A DNA stretch of 64,000 nucleotides, from assembly GCF_900451005.1 (NCBI RefSeq), contig NZ_UGIB01000001.1:372001-436000 (forward strand). The letters run 5' to 3'. This DNA comes from Helicobacter fennelliae (GTDB lineage: Bacteria; Campylobacterota; Campylobacteria; Campylobacterales; Helicobacteraceae). Position numbers and translations under genes: made by a program. The notes under the pieces are model-generated. The model was given only the letters and a program-made list of their open reading frames with translations, made no database searches and was not told the DNA's origin. Position 1 is the stretch's first letter. Every line of letters begins with the position of its first letter. Of this stretch, positions 19,747 to 27,929 are shown one piece after another.

Positions 19747-20202
19747 ATGAAAAATAGACTAGAAACCCTAGAATCTATTCTTAAAAGACTTAGACATTCT
19801 ATCAAGCAAAATGGACTCAAAAGTTCAAAACAACGCGAAGAAATCATCTCTGTGCTTTACAAAAGCGGACGACATCTAAGCCCCGAAGAAATCACCGCCG
19901 AACTCCGCACCAGAAACAAATCAACCAGCATTTCATCAGTGTATAGAATCTTGGGGTTTTTGGAGAAAGAAAATTTTATCACTGCTTTAGAGCCGGGCAA
20001 ATCAGGCAAAAGATACGAAATAGCTGCAAAAGAACATCACGATCATATCATCTGCCTAAATTGTGGAACGATACTTGAATTTGTCGATGAAGAGATAGAA
20101 TCTCGTCAGATTCAAGTCGCTAATGCCTACAAAGCAAGACTTGTAAGCCACGATATGCGCCTTTTTGTGATTTGCGAAAAATGCCAAAAAGAAAAATCAT
20201 AG
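19747..20202 (+). CDS. fur: Ferric uptake regulator Fur
   Basis: Iron-responsive transcriptional regulator. The 151 residues hold an N-terminal winged helix (GLKSSKQREEIISVLYKSGRHLSPEEI split by the family pattern, then SISSVYRILGFLEKE as the recognition helix). A C-terminal dimerisation and metal domain has the His cluster HHDH at about 97-100, CLNCG and a second Cys pair CEKCQ near the end. The N-terminal extension of about 20 residues before the winged helix is typical of Helicobacter and Campylobacter Fur. A strong ribosome binding site, AAAGGAG, precedes the ATG. It is followed by a PAP2 phosphatase in the same direction after 46 bp. Confidence 0.92.
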   Translation: MKNRLETLESILKRLRHSIKQNGLKSSKQREEIISVLYKSGRHLSPEEITAELRTRNKSTSISSVYRILGFLEKENFITALEPGKSGKRYEIAAKEHHDHIICLNCGTILEFVDEEIESRQIQVANAYKARLVSHDMRLFVICEKCQKEKS

Positions 20203-20248
20203 AATTTCGCTTTCATTTTTACAATTATTTATAAAAGAGCTAATTTTA

Positions 20249-20827
20249 ATGTTTAAAAAAATAATTTTGGGTGTGGCATTGTTTTGTGCTTCACATTCCT
20301 TGCATGCAAAAAGCGATTTTGAAATGCTTGGAGATGTATTGACGCTTGCTCCGGTTGGGGTTATGGTTGTAAGCCTTGGAATGAAAGATTATGAGGGCGT
20401 GTGGCAGCTTGCAGCGGGGACTTTGGTTACGCAAGGGACGATAGAAATCATCAAAAAAAGCTTTCAATACGCACATGATAATGGCAATAGTGTAGCCTTT
20501 GCCAAACGCCCTTGTTGTGATAGCTATAAAGGAATGCCAAGCGGACATGCCGGAGGATCATTTAGTGCGGCTGGGTTTGTGTTTTATCGCTATGGTTGGA
20601 AAAGCGCGCTTCCTTTAATTGGCATTGGTATTGTAACTGATGCTTCAAGGGTGTATGCTGGCAAACACACGATTTGGCAAGTGCTTGTTGGAAGTGCCAT
20701 CGCATGGGGTTGGGCTTGGGTTTTTACCACGTCTTATAAACCTAGAAAAGTCATCATCACGCCCGATATTACGACCGATGCGACAGGAAGAGGCATATAT
20801 GGGGTAAATATGAGTTATAGTTGGTGA
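20249..20827 (+). CDS. PAP2-family phosphatase (lipid A phosphatase LpxE/LpxF-like)
   Basis: An N-terminal hydrophobic signal or anchor (MFKKIILGVALFCASHSLHA) is followed by several hydrophobic helices. The three-part PAP2 signature is present: the AFAKRPC segment, PSGHAGGSFSAAG, and SRVYAGKHTIWQVLVG with catalytic His. H. pylori uses two enzymes of this type to remove the 1- and 4'-phosphates of lipid A, the first step before EptA acts. The present gene may be such a lipid A phosphatase or a general undecaprenyl-diphosphate/phospholipid phosphatase; the sequence alone does not separate these. It follows fur in the same direction, so co-transcription is possible. Confidence 0.75.
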   Translation: MFKKIILGVALFCASHSLHAKSDFEMLGDVLTLAPVGVMVVSLGMKDYEGVWQLAAGTLVTQGTIEIIKKSFQYAHDNGNSVAFAKRPCCDSYKGMPSGHAGGSFSAAGFVFYRYGWKSALPLIGIGIVTDASRVYAGKHTIWQVLVGSAIAWGWAWVFTTSYKPRKVIITPDITTDATGRGIYGVNMSYSW

Positions 20828-20880
20828 TGAGATTTGCATAGATTTTATAAAAAAATAGAGAGAATCTACCCAAGCAGAAT

Positions 20881-21492
20881 CTAAAACAATCGCGGAGGCT
20901 CTTGTGAGCTTGCCTGTTGCTTTATCACAAAGCTTTTGCGATGAAGCGGGCTTAGCCCATATTTGCTAATCGCATCGATATGTGATTTTGTGCCATATCC
21001 TGCGTTATTGTTGAGATTGTATTGCGGGTAGAGCTTATCAAGCTCTTGCATTTCTCGATCCTTCGCACATTTGGCAAAAATCGATGCACAAGAGATATGC
21101 GCCACCTTATCATCGCCTTTGATTATGGATTGTATGGTTCGTTGATGATTTGAGCGAAGATGAAAGCAAGTGTTGCCATCTATATAAAATACCCCACATC
21201 GCGCCTCAAAATACCCTATAATCTTTTCTATGCTCTCTTTTAGACATCTGCTTAAGCCCTTAGAATCTATATCTTTGGCTTCTTGGCGCACGACAAAATA
21301 CCACATATCATCTCTACTTTTTAGCAAGGATTCAATGGCAAATCGCTTTTGTTTAGAGAGCTTTTTACTATCTTTGACACCCAAATCCTTTAGCTCACTC
21401 ATCATCTGCTCCTCGCCTACCACGCCAGCGACAAACAAACTTCCACATAAACTTCCCCTGCCAGCCTCATCGATCCCGCAAATCAAAGCCAT
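20881..21492 (-). CDS. rnhB: Ribonuclease HII
   Basis: Cleaves RNA in RNA-DNA hybrids and removes single ribonucleotides. The motif CGIDEAGRGSLCGSLFVAGV supplies the first catalytic Asp-Glu. LKDLGVKDSKKLSKQKR follows, then FYIDGN and AHISCASIFAKCAKDREM with the later acidic site. NAGYGTKSHIDAISKYGLSPLHRKSF is the conserved C-terminal region. A longer frame extends to 21588, but those extra residues come from a REP-like repeat; I place the start at ATG 21492 (MALICGIDEAGRG), giving 203 residues, the normal length. Confidence 0.92.
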   Translation of the reverse strand: MALICGIDEAGRGSLCGSLFVAGVVGEEQMMSELKDLGVKDSKKLSKQKRFAIESLLKSRDDMWYFVVRQEAKDIDSKGLSRCLKESIEKIIGYFEARCGVFYIDGNTCFHLRSNHQRTIQSIIKGDDKVAHISCASIFAKCAKDREMQELDKLYPQYNLNNNAGYGTKSHIDAISKYGLSPLHRKSFVIKQQASSQEPPRLF

Positions 21493-21537
21493 AATTTTAA
21501 TCTCCAATTTCGCCAAGTTTTTAATAAAATCTAAAGT

Positions 21538-21735
21538 TGTGTCATTGCGAGACTTCACAAGAAGTCGTGGCAATCCAGCCTCTTGCATGTCTTAAGCGTT
21601 AGCGTTGCAATCTATGCTTTACTTAAAGTGGATTCTCTTTTGCTTCGTCCTATCGTTCTCGCAATGACGATTTAGATTCTAGATTTTATGTTGTTTTTCA
21701 TCATTGCGAGGCGCGAAGCCGACGTAATCCAGAAT
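21538..21735. repeat. REP-like palindrome cluster
   Basis: Part of the 569-bp gap between rnhB and aspC. It holds a unit starting GTCATTGCGAGACTTC at 21541 and ending GTGGCAATCCAG, a half-unit CTTCGTCCTATCGTTCTCGC up to AATGACG near 21670, and another, CATCATTGCGAGGCGCGAAG, from 21699. AGAATCTA-type octamers lie between units. No coding signal is seen. Confidence 0.65.
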
Positions 21736-21740
21736 CCAGT

Positions 21741-21780
21741 GCGACGCACGAAAAGTAGCGACTCATTCGCTCACCTTGCA
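21741..21780 (+). repeat. Third dispersed repeat family, copy 1
   Basis: GCGACGCACGAAAAGTAGCG followed by ACTCATTCGCTCACCTTGCA. Related copies lie at 38347-38386 (minus), 46758-46783 (minus, partial) and 50332-50370 (plus), always next to REP-like units or the hairpin element. I see no internal palindrome or gene. Confidence 0.6.
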
Positions 21781-21883
21781 AAACCCCAAAATTTATTCAA
21801 AAATCTAGAATTTCTTTACGCTCTTTTTATCTCCATAGAATCTAGAATCTATGCAAACACAAAGGGGTGTAAGGGGTGTAAAG

Positions 21884-22033
21884 AAATTCTCTATTTTTAG
21901 GCAGATTTAGTCAGTGTTGTGTAGAAATTTTTAGGCAAGCAAAAAATATAAAAAAGTGTAACATAAGCGTTCATTGTAGGTTTGTAGGCTAAAAATTTCA
22001 AACTCCCTGAAATATGCTAAAAAGAGAGGATTT
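21884..22033 (-). repeat. MITE-like hairpin element, copy B
   Basis: Same element as at 12533, in reverse orientation: it begins AAATTCTCTATTTTTAGGCA and ends AAAAAGAGAGGATTT, with the inner pair TAGAAATTTTTAGGC and GGCTAAAAATTTCAAAC. Just outside the left end is a tandem GGGGTGTAA GGGGTGTAA, also found beside copy H. It fills the end of the rnhB-aspC gap. Confidence 0.7.
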
Positions 22034-22061
22034 AGATTCTCTATAAATTAGATTCTAGAAT

Positions 22062-23282
22062 CTAAAGCGTGCGGATAAAATCCCCCAACCGCTCTAACCC
22101 TCGCTTAATCTGCTCCTCTGAGCATGCAAAGCTCATTCGTATAAATCCCTCCATACCAAACGCACTACCCGGCACAAATGCCAGCCCCGTGCGCTCCAAA
22201 GCCTGCTTACAAAACTCCAAACTCTCGCCACCTTTTGATGCATTACTTTTTAATGCATCATTTAACGCGCTATTTTTCAGCGCACCTTGGATATTGATAA
22301 ACAAATAAAACGCCCCTTGTGGCTTTAGCACTTCCAATCCATCGATATGATTTATCATCTCGCACGCTAGATCGCGCCTTCTAGCAAATGCCTCTCTCAT
22401 AGATTCTATTTCAGAATCCACCTCTCCATTGAGCGCGACTATCGCGGCTTTTTGCGTGATTGAGTTGATGTTTGAAGTGCATTGTGATTGAAGATTCGTC
22501 ATTTTTTTGACAAGCTTTGTATCAGCGGAAGCGAGATAGCCTATCCTCCAGCCAGTCATCGCCACTGATTTGCTTAGCCCATTGATTGTGATCGTCCGCG
22601 CAAACATATCAGAATCCACAGCTCCCACAGAGCAAAACCCCCCGTCATACATAAGCTTTTCATAGATTTCATCAGCAATCACGGCGATATTGCTTCCTTT
22701 AAGCACGTGCGCTAACTCTGTAAGCTCTTGCTTAGAATACACCATTCCAGTGGGGTTTGATGGCGTTGTGAGAATCAATGCTTTGGTTTTATCTGTGATA
22801 ACGTTTGCAAGCTGACTTGGGGTGATTTTGAACTGCGTTTGCGCGGAAGTCTCTAAGAATACATTTTTGCCCCCACTATAGGTAACAAGCTCAGGATAAG
22901 TTACCCAATATGGCGAAGGAATAATCACCTCATCGCCAGAATCTACAAGTGCTTGAAACACATTAAATAACGATTGTTTCGCGCCATTGCTGACAAGAAT
23001 TTGATTTGGCTCATAATGTAGGTTGTTTTCTCTTTTGAGTTTGTTTGCAATCGCGACTTTGAGCTCTGTGATACCCGATACAGGCGTGTATTTGGTAAAT
23101 CCAGAATCTAGCGCGCGCTGTGCGGCTTTTTTGATTGGCAATGGCGTATCAAAGTCAGGCTCACCTGCTGAAAAGCTCAAAATATCGCGCCCTTTTTCTT
23201 TGAGCTCAGAGGCAAGAGTCGAGATAGCGATTGTGGCGGATTCTGAAAGGTTTGAGATACGAGAAGAACAGCAAAATTCCAT
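22062..23282 (-). CDS. aspC: Aspartate aminotransferase (class I, PLP-dependent)
   Basis: Transfers amino groups between aspartate and 2-oxoglutarate. The class I fold shows SFSAGEPDFDTP near the N terminus, SNGAKQSLFN (phosphate-binding region), ILTTPSNPTGMVY, ADEIYEKLMYD, and the PLP lysine in NGLSKSVAMTGWRIGYL. The C-terminal substrate Arg lies in EGFIRMSFACSEEQI. The frame is open to 23306, but ATG 23282 has AAAGGAG seven bases upstream, so the protein is 406 residues. An insert of about 20 residues near the C terminus (LKNSALNDALKSNASKGGES) looks like low-complexity expansion compared with the usual family loop. Confidence 0.9.
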   Translation of the reverse strand: MEFCCSSRISNLSESATIAISTLASELKEKGRDILSFSAGEPDFDTPLPIKKAAQRALDSGFTKYTPVSGITELKVAIANKLKRENNLHYEPNQILVSNGAKQSLFNVFQALVDSGDEVIIPSPYWVTYPELVTYSGGKNVFLETSAQTQFKITPSQLANVITDKTKALILTTPSNPTGMVYSKQELTELAHVLKGSNIAVIADEIYEKLMYDGGFCSVGAVDSDMFARTITINGLSKSVAMTGWRIGYLASADTKLVKKMTNLQSQCTSNINSITQKAAIVALNGEVDSEIESMREAFARRRDLACEMINHIDGLEVLKPQGAFYLFINIQGALKNSALNDALKSNASKGGESLEFCKQALERTGLAFVPGSAFGMEGFIRMSFACSEEQIKRGLERLGDFIRTL

Positions 23283-23436
23283 AAGCAACTCCTTTTTGCT
23301 TGGCATTATAGCAAATATTTAAAACGCAAAAAAAGAATCGCGAAGTTTTTGGAATTGTAAAGGCAGAATCTAGATTCTATGCAAACACAAAAAGAGCGTT
23401 AAAAAATCCTCTATTTTTAGGCAAGATAGAATATAT

Positions 23437-23480
23437 GGATTGCCACAGCCCTAAAGGGCTTCGCAATGACGACAAAAACG
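23437..23480. repeat. REP-like palindrome unit
   Basis: GGATTGCCACAGCCCTAAAG followed by GGCTTCGCAATGACGAC. The inner arms AGCCCT/AGGGCT form a hairpin. A partial end of the hairpin element (AAATCCTCTATTTTTAGGCA, from about 23405) lies immediately before it. The 260-bp gap between asnB and aspC holds nothing else. Confidence 0.65.
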
Positions 23481-23543
23481 ATAGATTCTAGATTCTATAT
23501 TTTCTTAAACCACCTTGAAATTCCAACAACAAATGATGAGAAT

Positions 23544-25512
23544 CTAAGCAAATTTCACTGCATTTTTTAGCGATTTTTGCCATAGGTAAGGATTTAGCTC
23601 GCACCATATTTGTCCGCCTATGTCGTTTGCATTGTAAGCACCAGCGCAAATTTGCTCTATTTGTTTGGCGGTTTTGGTAGGATTTTCTACTAGCTCGCAT
23701 TCCAAAAAATCCCTTGAATGCACCAAATCAAGCGCCCATTCTTTAAGCCCATTATGTGCTTTGTCGCGCTCTAGCCACTGCATAAAAGGCGAATTGAAGC
23801 CGATTTTACTTTTTCGCCAAGTTACACCCTTTGGCATAAAGCTATCCACACTATCGCGAATTAGCCTTTTTGTGTAGCCACCGCGGATTTTATAATCAAA
23901 TGGCAGACTAAAGACAAACTCCACAAGCCTATGGTCCATAAATGGCATACGAATCTCCACGCCATTAATCATCGAATATCTATCGTAGTTTCGCAAAAGT
24001 GTCGGCAAAATTGTTTGATAAAAAATCTCATAAAGTTGCGCGCTAAAATGATCGAGCGTGTCAAAATGACGATGAGTGTGCGTTTGCGGAAGTTTGAGCT
24101 TGTAGCCGGTGGTTTTTTTGATAAAGGTTTTTAGGAGGAATTTTGCTCCTTCTTTATAAAGTGCTTTATTTGGGCAAGGCTGGGCGCGCGTTTGGTTTAG
24201 TGTATGCAAAATATCAAGTGCTTTTTTGGGGCGGAATCTAGCGTCCCAAAGTGCCTCGATAATATGCCCATATCCACTAAAAAGCTCATCTGCGCCATGC
24301 CCATCAAGCGTAACACTCACGCCATTTTGCTTCACAGCCTCATAAGTGGCGATCATTGGAATCGGGCTTGTGATATAGACATCTTCAAACATATAAAAAT
24401 AATGCTCGATTTTATCCCAAAATTTAAGCGGATTTATCTCCAAAAAAGTCGCTTTGATATCTAAAAAATCTACAACTTGAGAGGCATATTTACTCTCATC
24501 AAGTGGCGTGTCTTTGAAGCAAGCTATAAAAGCGTGCTGCCAGTCTTTGGATTCTCGCGCGTTAGATTCTTGGAGATTTGATTCTCGTAGATTTGATTCT
24601 TTGGGGTTAGATTTTGCGCCTTGATTATGCAAATATGCCATCGCACACATCGTAGAGCTAGAATCAAGCCCTCCGCTTAATGCCGTGCCGATAGCCACAT
24701 CAGATCTCATTCTCATCTTCACAGAATCCAAAAATAATTCCCTAAATCGCTCCACTGCTTGAGTGTAGCTTGGAAGTGGCGTGATGAGGTGATTAAGGAT
24801 TGAATAATATCGCTTTACTTGAAGCGTTTTTGGTGGGGTTTGCGTCTTTGTATATGGCTCATAATAGGCAAAATGTGAGTGAGGAAAACGTTTAATGCCC
24901 TCAATTAAGGTGTGTTCGCTTCCTTCATAATCAAATATATTTTCTATTTTTGTCATCGTAGAAAAATCGCTAGCAGGGCGAACTTCGCGCAAATATGGAT
25001 AAATCGCTTTCATCTCGGAGGCAAATACGAATATATCTTGATTGTTTTTGTCTTTGGTGAAGGCATAAAAAAGCGGTTTTTTGCCAAATCTATCACGAGA
25101 GAGAAAAAGTCGTCTTTTTTGGCAATCCCAAATCGCAAGCGCCCACATACCATTGAAGCGATTGAGGCACTGCTCGCCCCATGCATCAAAGCTTGCAAGG
25201 ATTACTTCAGTATCAGAATCTGTGTGAAATATGTAGCCTTTGGCGATGAGCTCTTGACGTAGCTCTAAAAAATTATAGATTTCACCATTAAAGACAATAT
25301 AATATTGCCCCCCCCCCCCGACAAGATTTATAAGCCATTGGTTGCTTGGCATTATGACTCAAATCAATAATCGATAATCGCCTATGCCCCAAAGAAATGC
25401 ACTCATCATGATATACACCAAAATCATCAGGTCCTCTATGTGTGAGTGTGTCAAGTGCTTGGGCGAAGTGGTTTTTATTTGTATTTGGAATAGTGCCTAG
25501 GATTCCGCACAT
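23544..25512 (-). CDS. asnB: Asparagine synthetase (glutamine-hydrolysing) AsnB family, phase-variable, out of frame here
   Basis: The N-terminal glutaminase domain begins MCGILGTIP (Cys2 nucleophile) with HRGPDDFGVY and LGHRRLSIIDLS. It is cut by a stop after a run of 12 G (coding strand; 25308-25319). With 11 G the frame continues as CRGGGQYYIVFNGEIYNFLE into the synthetase domain, which has the ATP-binding SGGLDSSSTM and DGHGADELFSGYG. The in-frame product would be 655 residues. A low-complexity insert (ESNLRESNLQESNARESKD) at about 24530-24610 on the window lies within the domain. Helicobacters normally make Asn-tRNA by GatCAB, so this paralogue may amidate a surface glycan or another acid, as AsnB-like proteins in O-antigen clusters do (inference). 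Confidence 0.85.
25308..25319 (-). repeat. Poly-G tract (12 G on coding strand) in asnB
   Basis: Twelve C on the plus strand, read as TTGTC then G12 then CAATA on the coding strand. At 12 the frame stops within six codons; at 11 or 14 it stays open. Length change by slipped-strand pairing would switch asnB. Confidence 0.85.
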
Positions 25513-25704
25513 TGTAGCTCCTTTTAGTATTTATTTTGCTTGATAAGCTAGCCTTGTCATTATAGCTTTTATATTAGCTTGAAAGGCTTAATTTTATGGT
25601 TTTGGTGCTACAATTTTGCTTTTTTGTTTTGCTCGCAGATAAAGACACAGACAAGGAGGATATGTAGAAAATGCTTTTAGATTCTTTACTTGCGCGTCAA
25701 TGAT

Positions 25705-25752
25705 GACAAAAACAGCCTAGAATCTAGAATTCAAGATCTAGATTCTAGGCTG
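25705..25752 (-). terminator. Strong rho-independent terminator after the FAD protein gene
   Basis: A perfect 16-bp stem (25713-25728 with 25737-25752; arms CAGCCTAGAATCTAGA and its complement) has an 8-base loop and is followed on the minus strand by TTTTTGT. It lies 40 bp downstream of the gene ending at 25793. The stem is built from the octamer AGAATCTA that is frequent in this window. Confidence 0.8.
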
Positions 25753-25792
25753 AAGTCTATTTTACATAATTTACATAAAATCTATTTGGAAT

Positions 25793-26389
25793 CTATTTGC
25801 GTGAGGTTGGCGTATCATGGACTATGCTTACTTCGCCTTTGATGTCGCTTAGGATAGCGCATGCTGCTTCAGCTGCACTTCCGATAGCGCATGCTACTTG
25901 CGTGGTTACGCCCGAAGCAAGCCCTGCGGCATATACGCCTTCTTTAACCATTTGGCGACCAGAGCAAGCCAGCTTGATTTTGTTTGGTTTATTCATAAGT
26001 GTGTGCGGGCGGACTATATCGCCTAGCCCTTGTATGTCAAACCGCGAAGCACCTGTTGCAAGCACGACATATTCACCCTTTTGGCTAAAGTCTGCACCCT
26101 TCACCACAAAATCTCCCTTGCTTCCGCTCACTTCAGTTACACTTCCTTGAATGTATTTGACTTTGAGTAATGAGTCGATTTGCTTTTTTGTTGTCTCAAG
26201 GATTTCTTTTGCCTCCGCACCCATTGGAAACAACGGCATATTATAAATCGCTGCAATTTTCAAATCGCCCTTGTCATCATCAATGATAGTAATATCAAAG
26301 TCTAATTCACTATTTTTGGCTGACGCAAGCACGAGAGCTGTCGTGAGCCCAGCGATACTTCCACCTACAATCACTACTGATTTTTTCAT
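25793..26389 (-). CDS. Short FAD-dependent oxidoreductase (thioredoxin-reductase-like fold)
   Basis: 198 residues with an N-terminal dinucleotide-binding loop, VVIVGGSIAGLTTALVLA, a second ATGASR segment, and a C-terminal GVYAAGLASG motif (the FAD-ribityl Asp position reads AGL rather than GDV). It resembles the FAD half of thioredoxin reductases, but it lacks the NADPH-binding domain and the CxxC redox pair, and is about 100 residues shorter than a full enzyme. Similar short proteins are annotated as NAD(P)/FAD-dependent oxidoreductases; the substrate is unknown. It is followed by a strong terminator and preceded by a 207-bp spacer shared with the divergent GT8 gene. Confidence 0.65.
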   Translation of the reverse strand: MKKSVVIVGGSIAGLTTALVLASAKNSELDFDITIIDDDKGDLKIAAIYNMPLFPMGAEAKEILETTKKQIDSLLKVKYIQGSVTEVSGSKGDFVVKGADFSQKGEYVVLATGASRFDIQGLGDIVRPHTLMNKPNKIKLACSGRQMVKEGVYAAGLASGVTTQVACAIGSAAEAACAILSDIKGEVSIVHDTPTSRK

Positions 26390-26551
26390 GTTTTATCCTT
26401 ATATATAAAATAAGCCTAGATTCTACCCTAGCTTAAAATACATACATTAAACATAATGAAATTTTTAATTATTTTTATCATTGATTTTATCGTTTGGGAT
26501 TTTTTGGATTTTGCAATGATAAAGCCTATAAAAATAAACATAAGAATATGC

Positions 26552-26557
26552 TATAAT
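26552..26557 (+). promoter_or_regulatory. Putative -10 of the GT8 gene
   Basis: TATAAT in ATGCTATAATCCTAG, 40 bp before the GT8 start, inside the duplicated segment; the same hexamer is at 52870 before copy 2. No clear -35, as usual in Campylobacterota. Confidence 0.5.
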
Positions 26558-26596
26558 CCTAGCTTTTTAATTTAATCCCAAACAAAAAGGCAAAAA

Positions 26597-27916
26597 ATGA
26601 AAAATAATGAATATACAATTTGCTTTACTTGCGATGATAATTATATAAAATATTGCGCTGTGGCAATGAGTAGTATAATCTCTGCAATAGTAAATCAAAA
26701 AAATCAAGCAAATAATGCTTCAAATAGCCATATTATCGAGGGGGGGGGGCAATATAACCTTAAAAATTTAGCAATAGATTCTGCTGATTCTATTTTAGAT
26801 TCTGCGTCTAAACCCAAATCAGATTCTCATTTTTCACAAAATCTAGTAAATAAAATAGATTTAGATTCCACATTAAATTCCGCTTCCAAAGATTCTATCT
26901 TTCAAGATTCCGCCTCAAATCTTAATCTAACCCAAAATCCAAACACTCCAAACCAAAATAACTCTACATTAAATCACACTCCTATCGCATTTCATCTTAT
27001 CACTGATACACTAAAGCCAAGCACGATTGCTAAACTTCGCAAACTAGAATCTAAACTTAATGCACTCTACCCCGCAAGTATCACACTACATCATCTAAGC
27101 CAAGATGAGTTCAAAGATTTACGCTCTTGGGGAGAAGCAGGGCAGAATTGGTGTGCGTATTTTCGCCTAAAGCTTGGTGATATTTTAGCTCCCTCGCTAA
27201 AAACCTGCCTTTATCTTGATGTTGATACATTTGTTTTACAAGATATTCGTCCATTGTTTGAGATGGATTTGGAGGGCAAAAGTATCGCTATGGTGCGTGA
27301 TGTTACAAATATCACATCAATAGTCAAAGACAATGTTGTCAAATCCACTGATTATTGCAACTCTGGCATGTTGTTTATCGATCTTGACAAATGGCGCACA
27401 AAAGATATGAGCCAAATTCGCGGATTTAAATACAATGAGGCTCCCGATCAAGACTTTATCAACTATATCTTTAAAAATGAAAAAAAGATTCTGGCATTTC
27501 AATGGAATTTCTTATGGTTTGATGAGAGGAGATTACGATTTGATTCTGATAAACAAATCATCAAAAATGGCTTCAATGGAGCCTTTGATGTAATACCTTG
27601 TGTGTATAGTTTAGAAGAATTCCGCCAAGCACTCCAATCTCCTGTAATAGTGCATTTTATATGTGGTTACAAACCATGGGAGAAAATTGACTGGAATCCA
27701 AATGGCAAACCAGAATTTGTAAAGCACCCTTATGATAAAGCTTGGTGGCAAATAGCAAAATCTACACCTTTCTTTGCAGAGATAAAGAGATCTTACACAA
27801 AGCGATCATTTAAAGTTAGCACTCTTGCATATCTCAAATATTACGCACCATTTGTGTTTTATACCCTTCGTGCGATAAAGCGCGCATTGAAGGGGGTGAA
27901 GGTATTGCCAAAATAA
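26597..27916 (+). CDS. Glycosyltransferase family 8 protein, phase-variable, copy 1 (in frame)
   Basis: GT-A fold retaining glycosyltransferase of the LgtC/GT8 type, likely adding a hexose to lipooligosaccharide or another surface glycan. The N terminus YTICFTCDDNYIKYCAVAMSSII is the nucleotide-sugar entry strand. The DxD metal motif is in CLYLDVDTFVLQDI, followed by STDYCNSGMLFIDL, APDQDFINYIF and a C-terminal IVHFICGYKPW. A poly-G run (10 G) and an Asp/Ser/Asn-rich insert of about 80 residues (roughly 50-130) interrupt the usual loop before IAFHLITDTL. At 10 G the frame is open for 439 residues. The ribosome binding site is weak (AAAGGC). A second copy is at 52915. Confidence 0.85.
   Translation: MKNNEYTICFTCDDNYIKYCAVAMSSIISAIVNQKNQANNASNSHIIEGGGQYNLKNLAIDSADSILDSASKPKSDSHFSQNLVNKIDLDSTLNSASKDSIFQDSASNLNLTQNPNTPNQNNSTLNHTPIAFHLITDTLKPSTIAKLRKLESKLNALYPASITLHHLSQDEFKDLRSWGEAGQNWCAYFRLKLGDILAPSLKTCLYLDVDTFVLQDIRPLFEMDLEGKSIAMVRDVTNITSIVKDNVVKSTDYCNSGMLFIDLDKWRTKDMSQIRGFKYNEAPDQDFINYIFKNEKKILAFQWNFLWFDERRLRFDSDKQIIKNGFNGAFDVIPCVYSLEEFRQALQSPVIVHFICGYKPWEKIDWNPNGKPEFVKHPYDKAWWQIAKSTPFFAEIKRSYTKRSFKVSTLAYLKYYAPFVFYTLRAIKRALKGVKVLPK
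26740..26749 (+). repeat. Poly-G tract (10 G) in GT8 copy 1
   Basis: TCGA then G10 then CAATATAAC. With 10 G the reading frame passes as EGGGQYNL. The flank TCAAATAGCCATATTATCGA matches that of the methyltransferase tract at 38853. Confidence 0.85.
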
Positions 27917-27929
27917 AACAAATTAGATT

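Larger units (their letters stand above)
26543..27910 (+). repeat. Long direct repeat, copy 1 (about 1.37 kb)
   Basis: Begins AGAATATGCTATAATCCTAG and ends GGTATTGCCA. Every stretch I compared by eye is identical to 52861-54229, apart from one extra G in the poly-G run of the second copy. It covers the promoter and nearly the whole GT8 gene. Flanking sequences are unrelated on both sides, so the ends are sharp. Confidence 0.9.

Noticed and set aside
21688-21900. Small reading frame (70 residues) between rnhB and aspC
   Set aside because: It is translated from REP-like and third-family repeats; the same peptide words (RRTKSSDSF) appear at 50306 from another copy of the repeat.
23544-25352. 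asnB starting at MPSNQWLINLVGGGG
   Set aside because: This start precedes the poly-G tract in a non-native frame. The family requires Cys2 after the initiator, which is provided by the frame starting at 25512.
26543-27910. Insertion sequence carrying GT8
   Set aside because: There is no transposase, no terminal inverted repeat and no target duplication at either copy.
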